Assembly: GCA_039818285.1 (NCBI GenBank) | Contig: JBCBUE010000028.1 | Location: 1-40,292, forward strand | From: JBCBUE01 sp039818285 | GTDB taxonomy: Bacteria > Planctomycetota > Phycisphaerae > Phycisphaerales > Phycisphaeraceae | Length of the DNA: 40,292 nucleotides | Direction of reading: 5' to 3' | Shown: positions 14,986 to 23,263 of the stretch, in pieces | How positions within the stretch are numbered: the first letter of the stretch is position 1 | Layout: the number at the start of each line of letters is the position of its first letter | Notes under the pieces: generated by a model | Told to the model about the DNA's origin: nothing | What the model saw: only the letters and a program-made list of their open reading frames with translations | Databases searched by the model: none | Position numbers and translations under genes: made by a program

Positions 14986-16809
14986 TTATTGATTCACGGC
15001 GATCTGCTCGAATCGCCAGCGGCCCCAGGCGTTGGGCGCGATGCCCGTGACGCGCTGCGGGTCCCAGCAGTCGACGAAGACGTACTGATACAGAAACAGC
15101 ATCGGCTGGTCGGCGATCAGCATGGCCTCGGCCTGGGTGAGGGTGGCGAGGCGCTCTTCGCCGGTCTGGGTCGCGGCGAGGTCGAGCAGGGCGTCGTAGT
15201 CGGGGTTGGCGTAGGCGGCGTCGTTGTTGCCGCCGCCGGTGCGCATCTTGTCGAGGAAGGTGGTGGGGTCGGGGTAGTCGCCGATCCAGGAGGCGCGGGT
15301 GATGGAGAACTGGTGGTTGCGGAGTCGGGTGGAGAAGGCCTTGCCGTCGAGGCCCTCGAGGGAGACCTCGACGCCGAGCTCGCGTTGCCACATGCCCTGG
15401 ATGGCCTGGGCGATGAGCTCGTGGCCCTGGCCGGTGTTGTAAAGGATGGACAGGCCGTCGAGGCCGCGGCCCTCGGTGTGGCCGGCGTCGACGAGCAGGG
15501 CGCGGGCTGCGTCGGGGTCGAAGGTGACGCCGTCGGTGGGCGAGGCGTAGCCAGCCATGGAGCCGGGGGGGATGAAGGTGGTGGCGATGGGCTGATTGAG
15601 GCGGGTGATCTGCTCGACGATGCGTTGGCGGTCGACGGCGAGGGAGAAGGCGGCGCGGACGCGGGGGTCGACGAGCGGGTTGGGCCGGCCGTCGGGGAGG
15701 GTGGGCGAGCAGTTGTAGTTGTAGAAGTAGGTGCCGGCGATTGGGGCCGCGTGGACGTCGGATCGGCCGGACTGGACGAGCTCGGCGGCGACCGGGGCGG
15801 TGGAGGGGACGGCGATCCAGATGTCGGCGTCGCCGGAGCGGTAGACGAGCAGGGCGGACTGGGCGTCGGAGGCGATGAGCTCGCGGACGTAGCCGTTGGC
15901 GACTTGGTCGGCGGCCCAGTAGTGCGGCTGGGCGACCATGAGGGTGGACTCGCGGTGCTTGCGCTCGGTGAGGCGGTACGGGCCGTTGGTGATCAGGCGG
16001 GCGGGGTCGGACCAATAGGCGGGGTCGACGCGGACCATGCCGGTGGTGGCGTCGAGGGTGGTGGCGAGCTCGACGGATTCGCGGTGGTTGGGGACGAAGG
16101 TGATGAAGCTGACCAGCTCGAGGAAGTACTCGGTGGGCGCGTTGAGGGTGACGCGGAGGGTGCGGTCGTCCACGGCCTCGACGCCGACGGTGTCGTCGAA
16201 GGTTTCGTAGCAGAGATTCAGCATGGCCCGGGCGGCGTCTTGCGCGGCGTCGCCGCCCTGGGCGGAGGCCGAGCCGGAGACGCGCGCGAACTCGGCGAGC
16301 TGGTTCTTGCGGAAGTCGAAGAAGGCCGGGGCGCCCTCGATGCACTCGAACAGCTTGAAGTACTGGGCGGCGTGGTCGGGCATCATGGCGCGACGCCAGG
16401 CGTAGACGAAGTCGGGCGCGGTGAGGGGCGAGCCGTCGGACCACCTGGCGTCGGGGCGGAGGTGGAAGGTGTAGGTGAGCCGGTCGTCGGAGAGGTCCCA
16501 CGACTCGGCGACGCCGGGCTCCAGTTGCATGGTGCCGAAGTCGAGGACGACGAGCGGTCGGTAGAGGCCGCGGACGAAGCGGATGTCCTGGGACCAGCTC
16601 ATGCGCTGGGGGTCGAACTCGTTGTGGGTGGAGGCGTTGACGTAGGTGAGGCCGGGCTTGCCGTTGCCGGGGGTGGCGGCATCGTTGCCGTTGCCCCCGC
16701 CGCAGCCGGCGAGGGTGAGCAGGGCGAGGGTGGCGAGGAGCAGGTGCGCGGCGAGGCGGGCGCGTGAGGCTCGGGCTTGCCGGGGACGGGCGAGGGGTTC
16801 AGCGGCCAT
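14986..16809 (-). CDS. Peptide/oligopeptide ABC transporter substrate-binding lipoprotein (OppA-like)
   Basis: A 607-residue solute-binding protein of the SBP_bac_5 (family 5) type. It has a lipoprotein signal with lipobox LAGC (Cys36). Family motifs are EPGVAESWDLSDDRLTYTF near residue 100, then HLRPDARWSDG, APDFVYAWRR and the C-terminal QRVTGIAPNAWGRW. It would bind peptides or similar ligands outside the cytoplasmic membrane. It overlaps the FKBP stop by 11 nt and lies 17 nt before the next membrane gene. No permease or ATPase is encoded here, so either these are distant or the protein has another role, for example as a peptide or folding-substrate receptor. I prefer the ATG at 16809 because it directly precedes the signal peptide. 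Confidence 0.88.
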   Translation of the reverse strand: MAAEPLARPRQARASRARLAAHLLLATLALLTLAGCGGGNGNDAATPGNGKPGLTYVNASTHNEFDPQRMSWSQDIRFVRGLYRPLVVLDFGTMQLEPGVAESWDLSDDRLTYTFHLRPDARWSDGSPLTAPDFVYAWRRAMMPDHAAQYFKLFECIEGAPAFFDFRKNQLAEFARVSGSASAQGGDAAQDAARAMLNLCYETFDDTVGVEAVDDRTLRVTLNAPTEYFLELVSFITFVPNHRESVELATTLDATTGMVRVDPAYWSDPARLITNGPYRLTERKHRESTLMVAQPHYWAADQVANGYVRELIASDAQSALLVYRSGDADIWIAVPSTAPVAAELVQSGRSDVHAAPIAGTYFYNYNCSPTLPDGRPNPLVDPRVRAAFSLAVDRQRIVEQITRLNQPIATTFIPPGSMAGYASPTDGVTFDPDAARALLVDAGHTEGRGLDGLSILYNTGQGHELIAQAIQGMWQRELGVEVSLEGLDGKAFSTRLRNHQFSITRASWIGDYPDPTTFLDKMRTGGGNNDAAYANPDYDALLDLAATQTGEERLATLTQAEAMLIADQPMLFLYQYVFVDCWDPQRVTGIAPNAWGRWRFEQIAVNQ

Positions 16810-18094
16810 CGGTGATCCGGCTGAGCATGACGTCGTAGACGATGGTGGCGTCGGGGGGGATGAGCCGGCCGACGCCGCGTCGGCCGTAGGCGAGGTAGGG
16901 AGGAATCGTGATGCGTCGGGTCTCGCCGACGACCATGCCGGCGACGCCGAGGTCCAGGCCGGGGACGACTTCACCGGAGCCGACCACGAATCGCAGCGGC
17001 TCGCCCATGATGGCCGAGGAGGCGTAGGGCTCGTCGGCACCGTGTACGAGGCCGACGTACTCGAGCTCGACGCGATCGCCGGGCATGACCGTTGGGCCGT
17101 CGGTGTCGCCGGCGTCGATCACCTCGACCTCGACGCCGCGTCGGGCGCTGAGCAGCTCGACGGTGGCTCGCAGGCGCAGGCCGTCGACGCCGAGCGCCGT
17201 GTCGCCCATGGCGTCGTCCTCGATGAGCGCGGGCGGGATGACGATCTCGCGTCGCTCGCCGCGCTGCATGCCGGCGACGGCCTCGTCCCAGGCGCGCATC
17301 GCCTGGCCGGACCAGAGGACGAAGCGGAGCGGGCCGTTGCGCTGGCTGGTGTCGATGACGGCACCGGTGGCGAGTCGGACCTCGTAGTCGACGGTGACGA
17401 ACTGGCCGGCGCGGGCGGGCTCGCCGTAGCCGGGCTCGTCGACGCGGTAGCGCAGGCCCGAGGCGAGCTCTTGCCAGCCCGCTTCGAGGGCGTCGGCGGC
17501 GGGTGCGGCGGGCGGGAGAAAACCGGGACCGGCCAGGGCGTTGGTTGGCGGCGTGGGGGCGGGCGTCGTGGGCAGTGGTGTGGTGGCTGCGAGCGTCTCG
17601 ACGATCTCGGTGGTGACGGCCGTGTCGGTGTGGGCCGCGGCGGGGTCGACGGGGGGGGCTGGCGTTCCGGCGTCGCTGGCGGGTGCGGGGTTGGCGTTGT
17701 GGGGCGGTGGGGCGGTCGGCTCGCCGCCGATGAGGCCGAGCCGGGTGCCGGCGATGTAGCCGGCGATGGCGAGGATGACGAGGGCGAGGAGCAGCAGGAC
17801 CAGCTTGCGGGCGCCGCTGCCGCTGCGTCCCTTGCCGCGGGCGTCGTGGACCTGCTGGGCGGACTGCTCGTGGTGGGTCTGGCGGGCGACCTCGCCCTTG
17901 GTCTGCAGCGCGTCGTAGCGTTCGAGGTCCTTGTCGGAGCCCTTGCGGGTGGGGGCGGCGTAGTGGCCGTGGCCGTCGGGCCGCTCGACGATGTAGAAGA
18001 TGCGGCCTTCCTCGTCGCGCAGCGCCCGCCCGATATCCTGGTCGCGTGCCTTGACCGCGCGGCCGCTGTAGGGGCTGAGGACCGTAATCGGCAT
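16799..18094 (-). CDS. Membrane-anchored FKBP-type peptidyl-prolyl isomerase with two FKBP domains
   Basis: This 431-residue protein has a cytoplasmic N-terminus of about 95 residues, one membrane span (98-116), a Pro/Thr/Ala-rich linker to about 225, and two FKBP domains. The first (about 230-330) shows VTVDYEVRLATGAVIDTS and AWDEAVAGMQRGERREIVIP. The second (about 345-431) shows VELEYVGLVHG, GLDLGVAGMVVGETRRITIP and PPYLAYGRRGVGRLIPPDATIVYDV. These face the periplasm and probably assist folding of exported proteins. A TAAACT hexamer lies 9 nt before the ATG. It is the first gene of a minus-strand run with the OppA-like lipoprotein and two small membrane proteins. Confidence 0.9.
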   Translation of the reverse strand: MPITVLSPYSGRAVKARDQDIGRALRDEEGRIFYIVERPDGHGHYAAPTRKGSDKDLERYDALQTKGEVARQTHHEQSAQQVHDARGKGRSGSGARKLVLLLLALVILAIAGYIAGTRLGLIGGEPTAPPPHNANPAPASDAGTPAPPVDPAAAHTDTAVTTEIVETLAATTPLPTTPAPTPPTNALAGPGFLPPAAPAADALEAGWQELASGLRYRVDEPGYGEPARAGQFVTVDYEVRLATGAVIDTSQRNGPLRFVLWSGQAMRAWDEAVAGMQRGERREIVIPPALIEDDAMGDTALGVDGLRLRATVELLSARRGVEVEVIDAGDTDGPTVMPGDRVELEYVGLVHGADEPYASSAIMGEPLRFVVGSGEVVPGLDLGVAGMVVGETRRITIPPYLAYGRRGVGRLIPPDATIVYDVMLSRITDGR

Positions 18095-18103
18095 AGACGA
18101 GTG

Positions 18104-18109
18104 AGTTTA
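18104..18109 (-). promoter_or_regulatory. Candidate -10 hexamer TAAACT of the FKBP operon
   Basis: TAAACT ends 9 nt before the FKBP ATG, with GTGAAC 17 nt upstream of it as a weak -35. The same hexamer occurs in the promoter of the PEP-CTERM gene (19407-19412). The transcript would be leaderless or nearly so. Confidence 0.5.
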
Positions 18110-18170
18110 ACGGACGGCGGGGCGGGGTTCACGCGGCCGGGGGCGGGGCTGTCGACCGGCGCTCAGGTCC

Positions 18171-18197
18171 ACTTGAGTTACACCTCAAGTTTTTTTC
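18171..18197 (+). terminator. Orphan intrinsic-terminator-like hairpin
   Basis: A perfect 7-bp stem ACTTGAG, 6-nt loop, CTCAAGT is followed by eight T residues on the plus strand. No plus-strand gene precedes it; the gene on its left runs the other way. It could end a short transcript starting in 18095-18170, act as an attenuator for the gene at 18299, or simply be a palindromic binding site. Confidence 0.55.
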
Positions 18198-18298
18198 GCG
18201 CTGCCGTCGATGAATCGCGAGCCTCCGGCGGAGCCCGGGGCCCGGACCGGCAAGGACGCCCGCTGAGTTCCACGATTTCCGTCCTGTCGGAGCCACCG

Positions 18299-18511
18299 AT
18301 GCCCCTGATGACCAAGCAGCAGATGATCGACGCGATCCGCCAACGCAACCGTTCGGCGTCGGTCGAGTACCTCACGAGCTTCGACGAAGACGACCTGCAG
18401 GTCTATCTCACGCGGCTGACCGACCTGATCGGTCGGCGTGGCCGATCGTCGGTCTGGACGCGCGACACCACCGAGCCCTGCTTCGTGCACCGGGCACGGC
18501 TGGCGGCCTGA
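18299..18511 (+). CDS. Small conserved-looking protein, unknown function
   Basis: A 70-residue protein beginning MPLMTKQQMIDAIRQRN, with a helical N-terminal half, an acidic patch (SFDEDDLQVYL) and a basic C-terminal part (GRRGRSSVW). I recognise no domain. The ATG at 18299 has GGAG 7 nt upstream; the frame stays open upstream but has no coding look. Support for it being a gene comes from that site and the terminator 50 nt after the stop. The hairpin with a T run at 18171 lies 100 nt upstream and could regulate it. Confidence 0.5.
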   Translation: MPLMTKQQMIDAIRQRNRSASVEYLTSFDEDDLQVYLTRLTDLIGRRGRSSVWTRDTTEPCFVHRARLAA

Positions 18512-18561
18512 GTCGCGGGTGACGCGACGGGGCGGAGGCGAGAGAGCCGAACCCATGTGAC

Positions 18562-18600
18562 AAGCCCACGGACATCGGTCCGCGGGCTTTGTCGTCTTGG
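18562..18600. terminator. Bidirectional terminator between converging genes
   Basis: Two 12-nt arms (18562-18573 and 18578-18589) pair except for one A-C mismatch, around a 4-nt loop. On the plus strand they are followed by TTTGTCGTCTT. They lie between the small gene ending at 18511 and the converging PEP-CTERM gene ending at 18622, so they could stop transcription from both sides. Confidence 0.6.
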
Positions 18601-18621
18601 AGGTTGGGGTCGGGGCGTTGG

Positions 18622-19329
18622 TCAGCGGCGACGCATCAGGGCGAGCAGCCCGCCGCCGAGCAGGGCGAGCGACGCCGGCTCGGGGATGGCGTTGACGAAC
18701 TTGACCTGGAACGACGGCCGCGAGCCGGAGAGCGCGGGGTTGGTGGCGGACCAGGCGAAGGTGAGGTTGCCGGTGAGCGTGAAGTCGTCGCCGAGCACGA
18801 AGGCGTCTTCGACGAAGAGGTACTTGGCGCCGGCTTCGTCGAAGGTGGAGGTCAGCGAGGACGGCGAGAGCGGGGTGCCGTCGATGGCGAGGGTGTCGAG
18901 CGAGGCGGAGTTGCCGTTGCCCGCGCCGCTGCCGGCGTTGAACCCGATGCGCAGGGCGATGTCGTTAACGGTCAGGGGCGCGTCGAGGGTGTAGTCGATG
19001 GTGGTGCTGCCGACGGTGAAGGTCAGCTCCATCGCGGAGTCGTCGTAGAAGACCGTGAAGGCCTCGGAGACGCCGTTGCCCCAGACGTTGTTGGCCTGGG
19101 TGAACTCGCCGGTCTGCTGGGTATCGGCGCCGACGCCGAGCTCCCAGTCGCCGTTGGCGGTGTTGCTGCCGTAGCGTGCCTCGGCGACGGCCTGTTCGCT
19201 GTCGTCGAAGAAGAAGTCGAAGCGGTTGCTGTCGCCCTCGAAGAAGTCGGCGTCGATGGCGGCGAGGCTCGGGCCGGTGGCGATCACGGCGGCGGCGATC
19301 ACGCCCGTGCGGACCCTGGAGAACATCAT
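18622..19329 (-). CDS. PEP-CTERM sorting-domain secreted protein
   Basis: A 235-residue exported protein. It starts MMFSRVRTGVIAAAVIATGP, a signal peptide with a likely cut after SLA-A. The mature part is acidic, low in Lys and rich in Asp, Asn, Thr and Ser, with beta-rich composition. The C-terminus has the PEP-CTERM tripartite tag: PEP (about residue 213), a hydrophobic stretch LALLGGGLLAL and a terminal MRRR. Such proteins are processed by an exosortase and sent to the cell surface or matrix; no exosortase is in the window. The ATG at 19329 was chosen over an earlier in-frame codon because AGAGGGA lies 7 nt before it. The mRNA leader contains a hairpin. Confidence 0.85.
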   Translation of the reverse strand: MMFSRVRTGVIAAAVIATGPSLAAIDADFFEGDSNRFDFFFDDSEQAVAEARYGSNTANGDWELGVGADTQQTGEFTQANNVWGNGVSEAFTVFYDDSAMELTFTVGSTTIDYTLDAPLTVNDIALRIGFNAGSGAGNGNSASLDTLAIDGTPLSPSSLTSTFDEAGAKYLFVEDAFVLGDDFTLTGNLTFAWSATNPALSGSRPSFQVKFVNAIPEPASLALLGGGLLALMRRR

Positions 19330-19367
19330 TTTTTCGTCCCTCTTAAGAAAATTGGCTGAACAGTCGG

Positions 19368-19434
19368 CCGCAGCAACACTAACGCTGCGGTCGTGTTCTA
19401 CGCGGAAGTTTAGCCCTTGGTTGGGGAGACGCAA
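19368..19434 (-). promoter_or_regulatory. Promoter and leader hairpin of the PEP-CTERM gene
   Basis: TTGCGT (19434-19429) and TAAACT (19412-19407) are separated by 16 nt on the minus strand, placing the start of transcription near 19400. The leader then forms a perfect 7-bp stem CCGCAGC/GCTGCGG with a 9-nt loop (19390-19368), 38 nt before the ATG. The second PEP-CTERM gene (39131) has a similarly placed hairpin. Confidence 0.5.
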
Positions 19435-19535
19435 GGAAACTCATGAAATGCTTGCGAAACGCTCGTCATCTTGTTTTCCCTTGCTTACCTCTTGGTTTCC
19501 TCATCTACGGGAGACGTCGTGGCGAGATCGGCACG

Positions 19536-19563
19536 AAAAAAAACCCACGGCGCGGGCCGTGGG
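19536..19563 (-). terminator. Rho-independent terminator of gapA
   Basis: The perfect 8-bp stem CCCACGGC/GCCGTGGG with a 4-nt loop is preceded on the plus strand by eight A residues, i.e. followed by a U tract on the minus strand. It lies about 30 nt after the gapA stop. Confidence 0.9.
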
Positions 19564-19592
19564 CTTGGAGGGAGTCGGTGAGGGGTAGGGTT

Positions 19593-20618
19593 TTAGCCGA
19601 TGCCGTCGAGCTTGGCCATGTGCTTCATGAGGTCGACGACGCGGTTGGAGTAGCCCCATTCGTTGTCGTACCAGGAGACGAGCTTGAAGAAGTTGGAGTC
19701 GAGCTCGATGCCGGCGCCGTGGTCGAAGGTGGAGGAGGCGGGGTCGTGGATGAAGTCGGTGGAAACGACCTGTTCGTCGGTCCAGGCCATGACGCCCTTC
19801 ATCGGACCCTCGGCGTGCTTCTTGATGGCGGCGGAGATCTCGTCGTAGCTGGTGGCCTTGTCGGTGACGACGGTGAGGTCGACGACGGAGACGTCCTGGG
19901 TGGGCATGCGGAAGGCCATGCCGGTGAGCTTGCCCTTGAGCTCGGGCAGGGCCAGGCCGACGGCCTTGGCGGCGCCGGTCGAGGCGGGGATGCAGTTGGC
20001 GGCGCCGGCGCGTCCGCCGCGCCAGTCCTTCTTGCTCGGGCCGTCCTGGGTGGGCTGGGTGGCGGTGATGGCGTGGACGGTGGTCATCAGGCCCTTGGCG
20101 ATGCCGAACTCGTCGTTGACGATCTTGGCGAGGGGGGCGAGGCAGTTGGTGGTGCAGGAGGCGTTGGACACGACGGTGGCCGAGGCGTCGAGGGCGTCGT
20201 GGTTGACGCCCATGACGATGGTGGGGACCTGGTCGGGGGACTTGGTGGGGGCGGAGATGACGGTCTTCTTGGCGCCGGCGGCGACGTGCTTGCTGGCGCC
20301 GTCGAAGTCGGTGAAGAAGCCGGTGGACTCGACGACGTAGTCGGCGCCGAGGTCGCCCCAGGGGAGGTTGGCGGGGTCGCGTTCGGACATGGAGGGGATG
20401 GTCTTGCCGTTGACGACCATGTTGTCGTCGTCCTTGGCCGAGACGTCGCCGCCGGGGAACTTGCCGTGGATGGAGTCGTACTTGAGGAGGTAGGCGAGGT
20501 TGTCGGCGGGGACGAGGTCGTTGATGCCGACGATCTCGATGCCGCCCTGCTCCATGGCGGCGCGGAAGACGAGACGTCCGATGCGTCCGAAGCCGTTGAT
20601 ACCGATCTTGATGGCCAT
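19593..20618 (-). CDS. gapA: Glyceraldehyde-3-phosphate dehydrogenase
   Basis: A complete 341-residue enzyme that oxidises and phosphorylates glyceraldehyde 3-phosphate to 1,3-bisphosphoglycerate with NAD. The N-terminus has the Rossmann motif INGFGRIGR; catalytic Cys155 lies in SNASCTTNC and His182 in TTVHAITATQ. The region after NDL at 33-35 suggests NAD rather than NADP use. The C-terminus has SWYDNEWGYSNRVVDLMKHM. The start has AGGAGA 8 nt upstream. A sigma-70-type promoter about 115 nt upstream, a 14-bp palindrome just after it, and the terminator give a single-gene unit. Confidence 0.97.
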   Translation of the reverse strand: MAIKIGINGFGRIGRLVFRAAMEQGGIEIVGINDLVPADNLAYLLKYDSIHGKFPGGDVSAKDDDNMVVNGKTIPSMSERDPANLPWGDLGADYVVESTGFFTDFDGASKHVAAGAKKTVISAPTKSPDQVPTIVMGVNHDALDASATVVSNASCTTNCLAPLAKIVNDEFGIAKGLMTTVHAITATQPTQDGPSKKDWRGGRAGAANCIPASTGAAKAVGLALPELKGKLTGMAFRMPTQDVSVVDLTVVTDKATSYDEISAAIKKHAEGPMKGVMAWTDEQVVSTDFIHDPASSTFDHGAGIELDSNFFKLVSWYDNEWGYSNRVVDLMKHMAKLDGIG

Positions 20619-20701
20619 GGCAGGGTCTCCTAGCGGGTGAGCGGCGGTCGGACCGCGGCTCTGCGGTGGGGGGTAGGTTGTGGGGGGACGACCCGTGGAT
20701 G

Positions 20702-20759
20702 GCGGTGATCACCGCGACCGACGGGCCTCACACGTTAGGCATGGGCGTGGGGGTGTCAA
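20702..20759 (-). promoter_or_regulatory. gapA promoter with a 14-bp palindromic operator candidate
   Basis: On the minus strand a perfect -35 TTGACA (20759-20754), a 16-nt spacer and TAACGT (20737-20732) form the best sigma-70-like promoter in the window. Transcription would start near 20725, giving a leader of about 105 nt. The perfect palindrome GCGGTGATCACCGC (20702-20715) lies about 10-23 nt downstream of that start, a place where a bound repressor would block elongation or initiation. Confidence 0.6.
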
Positions 20760-20802
20760 ATCGGCCAGGCGCATCGCCGGCCGGGCGCGGATAGCCCGGC
20801 TG

Positions 20803-21777
20803 TTACAGCGCGGCGGTGGCCTGTCGTGCGAGGTGGAAGCGTTGCCGGTGCAGGGCCGAGCCCGCCCATCGGTGCAGCGCGGGTCGCAGTCGGGTTTCGA
20901 TGAGGTCGATCCAGGCTTTGGTCAGGCGGGCCGGGTTGGTTTCACAGGCGCGAGCCAGGCCGTGGTCGATCATGCGGCGGCGGAGATCAGGGTCCTGCCG
21001 GAGTCGGCGCACGGCGTGGCGGGCGGCGTCGAGGGAGTCGGCCTCGAGGTAGTCGAGGTCGCTTCGGCGTTGGGCGCGATAGGCGGACTCGACGCCCAGA
21101 ATGGCGGGGACGCCGGCGTGCCAGGCGTTGTAGAGCTTGCTGGCGGGCTTATTGGTGAATCCGGTGTGGGCGAAGCTGCGGACCGACAGGACGCCGTCGA
21201 TGTCGCGGTAGTCGTTCCAGGCGTTGGGCTGGTGGACGATGCGCCACGCGATGCCGAGCTCGTTCATCGTCTTGGTCCAGCCGGGGTCGCGCAGCTCGGG
21301 GGCGAGGTTTTTCTCGGCGCCGACGAAGGCGAGGGTGTCGAAGCGGTCGCCGCGTTGGGGCCGGCGAGGGAGCAGGCCGGGCTGAGGCCAGTGGGGCATC
21401 GCGTAGCGGGTGTCGCCGAGCAGGAGTCGCTTGATGGCGGCCGGCGCGGGTTGCCCGAGACCGGCGGGGTTCTGCACGATGTGGACCTGCGCGAAAGGGT
21501 GGCGGCGGCGGTCGGCGTAGAAGCAAACGAGCAGTTGGCCAGGCCCGGGGCGGAGCCGGTCCGGGAGCGAGTCACGGTGGGCCAAGACGACGCCGCGATC
21601 GGGGAGGTGGTCGACGAGCCGGCAGTCGAAGCCGTGGTGGGCGAGGTTGAGATAGGTTTGGAGGGTCCAGATGTGGACGCCTCGCTGGAAGGCACGCCAG
21701 CCGACGCCGGTCGATTCGGGGAGTTCGCCCGGCGTGTCTTCGGGCGGGAGGTAGAAGTAGACGGGAGGTTGTGACAA
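20803..21777 (-). CDS. Glycosyltransferase-like protein
   Basis: A 324-residue protein that looks like a GT-B fold glycosyltransferase. The N-terminal half lacks a clear signature; the C-terminal half has NKPASKLYNAWHAGVPAILG, like the nucleotide-sugar-binding helix-loop of GT1/GT4-type proteins, followed by residues typical of the end of that fold (LRQDPDLRRRMIDHGL). It starts with TTG; no ATG or ribosome site is near. TACGAT 27 nt upstream could be the -10. The donor, acceptor and exact family are unknown. Confidence 0.6.
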   Translation of the reverse strand: MSQPPVYFYLPPEDTPGELPESTGVGWRAFQRGVHIWTLQTYLNLAHHGFDCRLVDHLPDRGVVLAHRDSLPDRLRPGPGQLLVCFYADRRRHPFAQVHIVQNPAGLGQPAPAAIKRLLLGDTRYAMPHWPQPGLLPRRPQRGDRFDTLAFVGAEKNLAPELRDPGWTKTMNELGIAWRIVHQPNAWNDYRDIDGVLSVRSFAHTGFTNKPASKLYNAWHAGVPAILGVESAYRAQRRSDLDYLEADSLDAARHAVRRLRQDPDLRRRMIDHGLARACETNPARLTKAWIDLIETRLRPALHRWAGSALHRQRFHLARQATAAL

Positions 21778-21845
21778 AGCGGCCGTGAGTTGCGGGGACG
21801 CTTGATCGTAAGCGTGGTGCGCCGGCGTGTGGGGGCGGGAGGGAT

Positions 21846-21851
21846 TAGCCT
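21846..21851 (+). promoter_or_regulatory. Candidate -10 hexamer TAGCCT of xseA
   Basis: TAGCCT is followed by 6 nt and the ATG at 21858. There is no Shine-Dalgarno before that ATG. The same hexamer occurs upstream of the glutamate dehydrogenase gene (37586-37591). Confidence 0.5.
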
Positions 21852-21857
21852 TCGGTG

Positions 21858-23252
21858 ATGGCGAGTCTGCTGGACGGCGTGGACGGGGCGGGCGAGGCGA
21901 CGCCGATCGGCGTGGCGGCGCTGACCGAGCGGATCCGGGGCGTTTTGAGCGCGGGGTTTGCCGGGCGGGTCGTGGTGGCGGGGGAGGTCAGCGGGTTTCG
22001 GGAGCGGAATCACTGGTACTTCGCGCTGAAGGAGCAGGACGCGGTGGTGAGTTGCGTGTGCTGGTCGCGCGACGTTCGGCGACTGTCGGCGGGGGTGACG
22101 AAGGGGTTCGTGGACGGGGCGGCGGTGGTGGTGATGGGGCGTGTGGACTACTACCCGCCGCAGGGGCGTTTGCAGCTCTACGTGGAGAAGGTCGAGCTGG
22201 CGGGGCGGGGGGCGCTGGAGGAGCAACTCGATCGGCTGAAGGCTGAGCTGTCGGCGGCGGGGTACTTTTTGGTCGAGCGGAAGCGGGGGTTGCCGTTGGT
22301 GCCGACGAAGGTGGCGGTGGTGACGAGCCGGTCGGGGGCGGCGCTTCGGGACGTGGAGCAGACGGCGCGGCAGCGGTGGGCGGGGTGCGAGCTGGTCTTG
22401 GTGGACGTGCGGGTGCAGGGGGCGTCGGCGGCGGGGGAGGTGGCGTCGGCGGTGGATTGGTTGAGCGAGCACGGGACGGGGCGCGGGGTGGAGGTGGTGA
22501 TGATCGTGCGTGGGGGTGGGTCGCTGGAAGACTTGTGGGCGTTCAACGAGCGGGTCGTGGCGGACGCGATCTATCGGTGTCGGCTGCCGGTGGTGACGGG
22601 GGTGGGGCACGAGCCGGACGTGACGGTGGCGCAGCTGGTGGCGGACGTGGGGTCGGCGACGCCGACGCAGGCGGCGATGGCGGTGGTGCCCGAGCGCGGG
22701 GCGTTGGACGAGCAGGTCGATCAGTGGTCGCGTCGGCTTCGGCTCGGGCTTCGGCGTGGGGCGGAACGCGCGGAGGCTCGGCTGGAGCGATTGACGACGC
22801 GCGGGGTGTTGGCCGAGCCTGGGGTGATGGCGGCTTCGCGGCGCGAGCGTTTGGCGCGGGCGGCCGCGGGGCTTGGGCGGGGGCTGAGCGGCGTGGTGCG
22901 TGCTCGGGGTGAGGCGCCCCAGGGGTTGGGGCGTCGGTTGGGGGGGGCGATGAAGCGCCGGCTGGCGTCGGAGCGGGCTCGGGTGGCGGCGTTGTCGCAG
23001 CGGTTAGAGGCGGTGGGGCCGATGGCCGTGCTGCGTCGGGGGTACACGCTGACGCGCGGGGCGGACGGGGCGCTGGTGCGGTCGTCGGGGGGCGTGCGGG
23101 ACGGTCAGCGGGTGACGACGGTGACGGGGGACGGGTCGTTCGAGAGCGTGGTCGGTGACGGCGGGGCGGGGGACCCACCGGTGAAGCGGCGAAAGCCGCG
23201 CGGCGGGCGCGGGGCGAGCGGGGCGTCGGGCGCGGGCGGGCTGTTTGGGTGA
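21858..23252 (+). CDS. xseA: Exodeoxyribonuclease VII large subunit
   Basis: The catalytic and single-strand DNA-binding subunit of exonuclease VII, which cuts single-stranded DNA from both ends. The N-terminal OB fold is seen in VVVAGEVSGFRERNHWYFAL followed by VVSCVCW. The central catalytic part has VAVVTSRSGAALRDVEQ and MIVRGGGSLEDLWAFNERVVADAI, then TGVGHEPDVTVAQLVADVGSATPTQAA, all typical. The C-terminal coiled-coil region and the final LRRGYTLTRGADG are present. At 464 residues the length is normal; the Arg/Gly-rich end after 445 is low complexity. A GTG lies directly before the chosen ATG. xseB follows after 25 nt. Confidence 0.96.
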   Translation: MASLLDGVDGAGEATPIGVAALTERIRGVLSAGFAGRVVVAGEVSGFRERNHWYFALKEQDAVVSCVCWSRDVRRLSAGVTKGFVDGAAVVVMGRVDYYPPQGRLQLYVEKVELAGRGALEEQLDRLKAELSAAGYFLVERKRGLPLVPTKVAVVTSRSGAALRDVEQTARQRWAGCELVLVDVRVQGASAAGEVASAVDWLSEHGTGRGVEVVMIVRGGGSLEDLWAFNERVVADAIYRCRLPVVTGVGHEPDVTVAQLVADVGSATPTQAAMAVVPERGALDEQVDQWSRRLRLGLRRGAERAEARLERLTTRGVLAEPGVMAASRRERLARAAAGLGRGLSGVVRARGEAPQGLGRRLGGAMKRRLASERARVAALSQRLEAVGPMAVLRRGYTLTRGADGALVRSSGGVRDGQRVTTVTGDGSFESVVGDGGAGDPPVKRRKPRGGRGASGASGAGGLFG

Positions 23253-23263
23253 CGGCGTTGGGC

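Noticed and set aside
14989..16767. Plus-strand frame of 592 codons antisense to the OppA-like gene
   Set aside because: Low-complexity Gly/Val/Asp composition; the minus strand carries family motifs and a lipobox.
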